Source of the DNA: Dolomedes plantarius
Lineage: Eukaryota; Arthropoda; Arachnida; Araneae; Dolomedidae
Reading direction: 5' to 3'
DNA length: 64,000 nucleotides
NCBI GenBank assembly: GCA_907164885.2
Contig: OU015501.1
Coordinates: 25,491,591 to 25,555,590 of the forward strand
The notes under the pieces are model-generated. The model worked only from the letters and a program-made list of their open reading frames with translations, had not been told where the DNA came from and searched no databases. This document shows, piece after piece, positions 58,580 to 64,000 of this stretch. How positions within the stretch are numbered: the stretch's first letter is position 1; the number at the start of each line of letters is the position of its first letter. A program made the translations under genes and the position numbers.

Positions 58580-58650
58580 GTGATTGGCTGCTACTATACG
58601 GCCCCTCTTTTGCTATAAGAGGGATAATTAGGCTGTGACATTCAGTTTAA
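58580..58650 (+). promoter_or_regulatory. Core-promoter candidate (CCAAT, TATA, Inr)
   Basis: An inverted CCAAT box (gattggct, 58582-58589), a TATA-like ctataagagg (TATAA at 58614-58618) and an arthropod initiator-like ttcagttt (TCAGT at 58642-58646). The A of the initiator is 30 bp from the start of TATA, the standard spacing. No clear ORF follows; the first downstream ATG (about 58678) opens only a few codons. It could belong to an LTR or an unrecognised host transcript. Confidence 0.35.
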
Positions 58651-58759
58651 AGCCGAAACGACCGGCTGCTAACATTCATGCTAATAGTGGCATTCGAACT
58701 TTAGAATCGAACGCCAACACACCAACCATTCCGTGTTTTAAACATACTTAGTGTTTGAC

Positions 58760-60709
58760 CAACGGTTGAAACTCTGTTCACAAATATTATAAAAAAATTG
58801 CATAAAAGATTTAAGACAAGCTGTATTTATCGATATGTGGCATTCTTGTGCAGCTGTAGTCCCCTAAAAATATTTATGAGTTCAGAGACTTGTTTACTTG
58901 TGCGTTAAAGTAATTTCTATAGTTTGTTTTCATATGTAACGTGATTTATGCATACATTTTTTATTCTAAAATAGTTCTATTCACATTTAATCTTTGCAAT
59001 ACATGACCAAACGTACGCATAACTTTCCCAGTTATAATAATAACATGGTGAAAACTAAATGATAGTAATTCAAAAATTCATATATTTTCCTAAATTCCCA
59101 GTAAAAATGGTTACTATAAAATATCGCCAAGAAGTATTTAGTAGTATAGAAGTAATATAGAAGTACTCATTTTTTTAGGTTTGAAATAACATTGATAAAG
59201 GATAGCTTATAAATGAAAATTTCAGAATTTATATACATTTTTCAGAATCATGTTATAATTATAACTATAAAACCTCATAACTGTTTATTTGTAACTGTCA
59301 ATTTTTTAAATTTACCTATCGATTCTTAAGGATTCAAAAGAGACTAAATGATATCTTTTGAAACATTAAAGATTTAGACCATTTCATTTTTCGCTATTAA
59401 AAAACATTACTATAGACGCCAGTACTTATTTGGTTTCAGTTTTATTAATAAAAAAATATTACAAATAATAAAACCTGTAGGTAGATTAGTAAAATAGAAG
59501 TGTTAAATTCTAAATTCTTAACTCACTACAAACATTCTTTTTTAAAATAAACTTCTCTAGAAAAGAAGATTAATCAAAATGAATATCTCATTCTTTATTC
59601 AGAATTCCATGCAATAAAATACTTTTAAAAATCATACTTAAAAATCTTCATTTAAATAATAATGGATAATTTATTTTGTTGGATATAAAAATGGATGACT
59701 GTTTTAATTTAATTTGAGTTTCTTCGCATACATATGTCTATGAGAGTTTCATGAGAGAACAATAAATAAATGACATGGAAATTTTTTGCTACCGAAAATG
59801 ACAAAGGAGGATTGTTTTCTTCACCCATCTATTTCAGACCTTTAATGTTTATATTTGCTTCGTAACAGCTTATTGCTATAAAACCTGTCGAAAAAGGGTG
59901 AAACATATTATTCAAATCAAGTATTCTCCAGAGAAATTTGCCTCGAACGAGCATGTTTCCTCTAAGAAATATTTCGCAGCGCTTAAATTTACAAAACAAG
60001 ATTAGCGATGTCATTATTTACTTCTTCTGTATTCGCGAGAGAGGAAAACAGCTAAGATTATAGGGGAAAAAAGATGGTACACGTGAGTCAAGATCTTACT
60101 GCATAAGTTCTCAAAATAAGCAGCATAAATTGAGGTTTTTTTCCCGAAAATATTTTTTTTAATTCAATGTTTTTTCTTCCTATTTATTGATCATATAGTC
60201 TATTCCATTTAAGTATTCCTTTTCTTTATAGACTAAATGTTTCTTGCAGTTTTTAATTACCAAGATGACAGTAGTTGAGGAAGATTGCAATTTTTCATAA
60301 AAATGGCATATATTTCTTAGACAAATATAAACATTAACGTGTTTAAAATGTCACTAATAAATATATTTCTGCCTCGGAGCTATGCTTCTCATAAACAGAT
60401 AGTTATATTTATTTATGACCCATAGAGATATCAGGTTGGAGAACATCTCGAGGTTTGAAATCCGATTTCAATTCTTAATCCTAACATATATGATGGTTTT
60501 AATGCACCCAAACACCCAAAGTTCATAGGAATAAAAATTAACATCGTTGCAAAAACAAATAAATGACTAAACAAAGAAAATATCTACAGACCGTCATCTT
60601 GCGTCGTTGACTAAAAACACAAAACAAAAAAATTTCAGGTAGTCTCTTCTAACGAAACTACCACGGGTTATTAAGGTAGGATTATTTATCGTTGCTTTCC
60701 TCTTTTTTT

Positions 60710-60711
<2 letters not shown>
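58760..60711. other. AT-rich stretch without recognised gene
   Basis: No supported coding sequence in either strand. Confidence 0.6.

Positions 60712-60804
<93 letters not shown>
60712..60804. repeat. (TA)n microsatellite
   Basis: 93 bp of uninterrupted TA repeat, the longest in the window. It can extrude as a cruciform and its length may be misassembled. Confidence 0.97.
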
Positions 60805-60806
<2 letters not shown>

Positions 60807-63200
60807 TTATGTCAAAGTTTTGATGCCTTTTGGAAAATTATAACTCGCAACGACGGAGGTTTTATCGTCTGAAATTTTACTTTCCGGAGGACCGTGATGG
60901 AGGAACGTAATCGTATGTTAAAAACAAAAACCAGAAATGACAGGGAGAGTTCCTCACATTGAGATACTTTAAAAAAATATATAATCTCGATGTTAGAAGT
61001 CTAGAATTCAAGTGCCATTGCTGGCGTATGATCGCATCACGATGATATTCATTTATCACATTTTTATAACTAATAGTTATATTTTAATTCCCCTTTCTTC
61101 TTTTTCAGGAGCCTGTCATCGCTCATACTGAAAACCTGAAATATCATGTATGGCATTTACCAGTAATGATATATTTATTAATAATAATACAATTTTAATT
61201 CCATACAATATTATTTTTTCAGTATGTAATTTAGAAAGTAAGATGAACATCTTGCAAAAAGATCTGTGATTTCTTCACATGGTTCGCTAAATCGTTTACT
61301 TAAATATAGCACACATATTGAAGTACTTTACGAGCATACAGCTGACATCAAATGAGGGAAACAATGATTATTGGAGTTAATCGCAATAAAATGCACGGTT
61401 ATAGCTGAATTCTTTTTTTAAATTTCTCCAGTTTCTGAGCATTCATTTGATTCTTAGACCTTCTATGAGTTCACATCACAGCAGACATCATACCAGACCT
61501 CACACGCTTTGAAGGAAAACAAATTTTTAACGTGCGTTTTGCTGTAATATTCATGACAAAAACTATCTACTAATTTCATGTATTCACAATCTAAGCTTCT
61601 GAAATCATGACAACATATCTGTATTTGTTGTGCAAAGGGTGTTAATTCCAAAATGGGCTAAATTGAGTTATCAAACTGGGCATGCTCGAAAAATCAAGGG
61701 CTACTGCAGTGTACAGAAAGCTAAATCCTATTCCTCTCCTAAGTACTTTAATTGATGGTGTCATTTTTGCAGACTTTGCACTTACCGCACTGAGGGTTCA
61801 CTCCCCAACCCTCCAAAGGTAATCAAAACTCGAAATAGAAAGAGAATATAAAAATTAACAAGGAACCTAACAATCGACAGACGATTGATGGATACCTAAG
61901 TTCGGATTCTAATCGCAACTGTTCGAAATCGACTTCCAGCTGTAGTTTTCAATCCTGTTTTTCTCAAAACTACGATTTTAGACTTGACACCCTTTACAGA
62001 GCAAACACAGATATATATTGTTGAAAGCTTAAGCTCTATCTCTAAATACAAAAGTCGTAGAAAAGTAAACTGAATAAAAGGACAAATGGACGCCGATGAG
62101 AATTGTAACAGTTAATGAGAAAACAGCTGCAGTTAAATTGACTGTAAACTTGAATCCGGATTTTCAAAATCCCGTATGAACAAGAAAAGTCTGGGAGAGT
62201 TTCAGAAACACTGTAATAATCTACGATGAGATACGGTTGCAAGCCACTAGGAATATTTCACTTGACATTATTCATGAATAGGAATCTCCAGCGTAATCTA
62301 TTCCTATTACTAGAATGGGTTTCATGAAGTTTTCTCTTAGTTCATGACTTCCATATTTCCATTCCCTAGAGAATTCATGCTGTATTACATCAGTTAGGTG
62401 GTCTCTCTCCTTATTTGTCAATTGTTTTCGTTGTATTCTAGAAGTTTCTATTATTTTGGCTAACTCTCACATTCGCAAAAAACAAATTTTTAACTATAAA
62501 TATACTACTATGAATGGTGTCCTTTTTTAGGTATTAAACAACAACAGTGAACATTCATAAAAAGGAATTTCATGCTGTTTATAGAATTTAACAATTTTTC
62601 TAACAGCCTTCCAATGAATAAAATAGGCTAAATTGCATAGAATCCTTTATAAATTACCGATTGAAATTGTTGAGCTGTATATGTCTGTCAAATACGATTA
62701 AAAAAAATAAAACTCAAGAAATGAAACCCAGAAATTTTTGATCTCCTCTTCACTTCATATAAATCTCTCGAGAATAAATATCGATTATTTTCGTCTACAC
62801 TGATGATGGCGGAGCATAATTAATAATTTAACATCCTTTAATATATTCTTCATTACCGTTAACACCATTAATATCTCTCATTTTATATTTACTATGTCTA
62901 TGTTTAGTTATTGGGTTTGGAATTGCAACACTAAAGATATAGAGACTAGAAATTTCTCACGATGTATGTATGTATTTTACTAAAAATATTTTAGTTATAA
63001 CGAATAATATAGTGCTTATTTCACTCTTAAAATCCTTAATTTATAGTGAAATTTTCACATAAATGTTAACAAAATGAGTAATTATATATTATTTACATTA
63101 TTATTAGTATAATCATTGTCGCGTTATTTGATTTATAACTATATCAACGCAAAATTGTTAATGAGATTGAGTATATACCTTTCTTCAAAATTAGTTAAAA
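60805..63200. other. AT-rich stretch without recognised gene
   Basis: No supported gene. ORFs at 60877, 61463 and 62042 look random. Confidence 0.6.
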
Positions 63201-63204
63201 TTCG

Positions 63205-63595
63205 ATCACCTCAATATTAGCCTATGGAGAAAATTTGTCCAATGATTGTCGACTTGGATTTAAAGATTTTTTTAAAAATTGTACTCCGTAATAAAGGAAA
63301 AAAATTACACCTTGGGGCTTTTTTTCGTTTATTTTAAATGAAAATAATATTTCAAAATTTAAATTAATCAGAGAGGGGGAATTTCTGGTATAGTGTGATT
63401 TAAACCTTCATAAATTCCTTTAGTGGACGAAATTTATAAAATAAATTCTCTATTAAGGTTCAGAAAAGTTCAGGGTATCTGCAAATACCATTTTTATTGG
63501 ATTAACAGCATTTATGTCGCTGTAAATAGTAGGCAAATTTTCTCCATAGGTTAAAATTGAAGTGAGAAAATCCAATAAGGTTAGTACACAGAAAC
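63205..63595. mobile_element. MITE family, copy B (inverted relative to copy A)
   Basis: Its reverse complement follows copy A (26828-27215) almost end to end: tactattta, aatccaataaaaatggtatt, tctgaacc, attttataaatttc, attacggagtacaatt, gtcgacaatcattgga, and tgaggtga at the end. Inverted termini are caccc-free and built on TCACCTCAAT and ATTGAAGTGA. No ORF. Confidence 0.7.
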
Positions 63596-63821
63596 CTTAA
63601 CAAAGAGTTTAATAATATTCGCATTTGTTATATTTATAGAGACTCATCTAAAGATCATATCTAATTATCGGAAAGGCTGCATCTTCTATGTCTACAATTA
63701 ATTAATATTTTTAAGCGCTATTGGGTTTTTAAGCTGTCGTTAGCAATAACACGTAAGGAACAGTTTTTCTATTACCCAATATGTTAAAAAATAATAGCTA
63801 CATGTTTCGAACTATTTAATA

Positions 63822-63994
63822 GTTCATCATCAGGCCAAGGAACATTGGTGTGACTGCCGCAATGAACAATTCGCGAAACGTTCATTGCGACTATCACACC
63901 AGTGCCTATCGACATGACGATGAACTATTACATAGTGCGAATCAATTGTTCATTGTGACAATCCCACAAATGCTCCTTTGCCTGATCATGAACT
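63822..63994. repeat. Imperfect palindrome with an internal hairpin
   Basis: The arm starting at 63822 (gttcatcatcaggccaagga, then cattggtgtga and caatgaacaatt) matches the reverse complement of the arm ending at 63994 (gttcatgatcaggcaaagga, then catttgtggga and caatgaacaatt). Within it, ggtgtga...cgcaatgaac (63847-63867) pairs with gttcattgcg...tcacacc (63880-63900) around a 12-nt loop. The window ends 6 bases later, so the parent element may continue. The word gttcgaaacatgtagct on the minus strand is common near some retroelement ends; family not assigned. Confidence 0.7.
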
Positions 63995-64000
63995 TTTAAA

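Noticed and set aside
63804..63833. Hammerhead ribozyme on the minus strand
   Set aside because: CTGATGA and GAAAC are present with a stem between them, but an extra T follows CTGATGA and I find no matching stems I and III or cleavage site. Kept only as a lookalike within the palindrome finding.
1..64000. CRISPR array, bacterial operon, ribosomal RNA or viral genome
   Set aside because: The repeats are macrosatellite, microsatellite or transposon ends. There are no evenly spaced short repeats with unique spacers, no dense gene strings and no rRNA-like sequence.

Overview
The window is AT-rich eukaryotic DNA in which every recognisable coding sequence belongs to a mobile element. I see no convincing host protein-coding gene, rRNA or true tRNA gene. 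The mix (Tc1/mariner families with different catalytic spacings, pogo/Tigger elements, a Helitron with an OTU domain, tRNA-derived SINEs, LTR pieces, TA-rich microsatellites) suggests an arthropod, perhaps an arachnid. The species guess is inference from element families, not something the sequence states.

Layout. Positions 1-13657 hold a head-to-tail macrosatellite: five full units of 2570-2571 bp and one partial unit. It is cut by the window start, so it probably continues upstream. Each full unit carries a 1305-bp mariner-like DD41D transposon at the same TA site, plus the left part of a different terminal-inverted-repeat (TIR) element. Three of the five transposase genes are intact and near-identical; two share a frameshift. 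The last partial unit lacks the DD41D element, carries a SINE, and runs into the TIR element's otherwise missing right end. It therefore marks the edge where the duplication began.

From 13.8 to 46.4 kb the DNA is AT-rich with scattered decayed elements: a pogo-like remnant with a C-terminal cysteine finger (18.8-20.1 kb), a DD34D mariner with a mutated catalytic residue (22.8-24.1 kb), a three-copy TIR/MITE family, a TTAA-flanked MITE candidate, a second SINE (28.3 kb), LTR candidates (29.1, 34.9 and 40.1 kb), a CpG-rich island (32.3-32.7 kb), a foldback element with 206-bp TIRs (33.1-34.0 kb), Helitron-like non-autonomous sequence (34.8-36.3 kb) and two Tc1-like elements (38.0 and 41.8 kb).

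From 46.46 to about 54.4 kb lies a decayed autonomous Helitron on the minus strand (OTU domain, Helitron_like_N, HUH/Tyr Rep, PIF1-type helicase). A 2257-bp Tigger/pogo element has split it. Further right are a C-rich minisatellite (55.3-55.9 kb), a third Tc1-like element (56.1-57.3 kb), a TATA/Inr core-promoter candidate (58.6 kb), a second full copy of the MITE family (63.2 kb) and an imperfect palindrome at the right edge. The genes do not form a pathway. The window records nested transposition, one recent local amplification, and decay.
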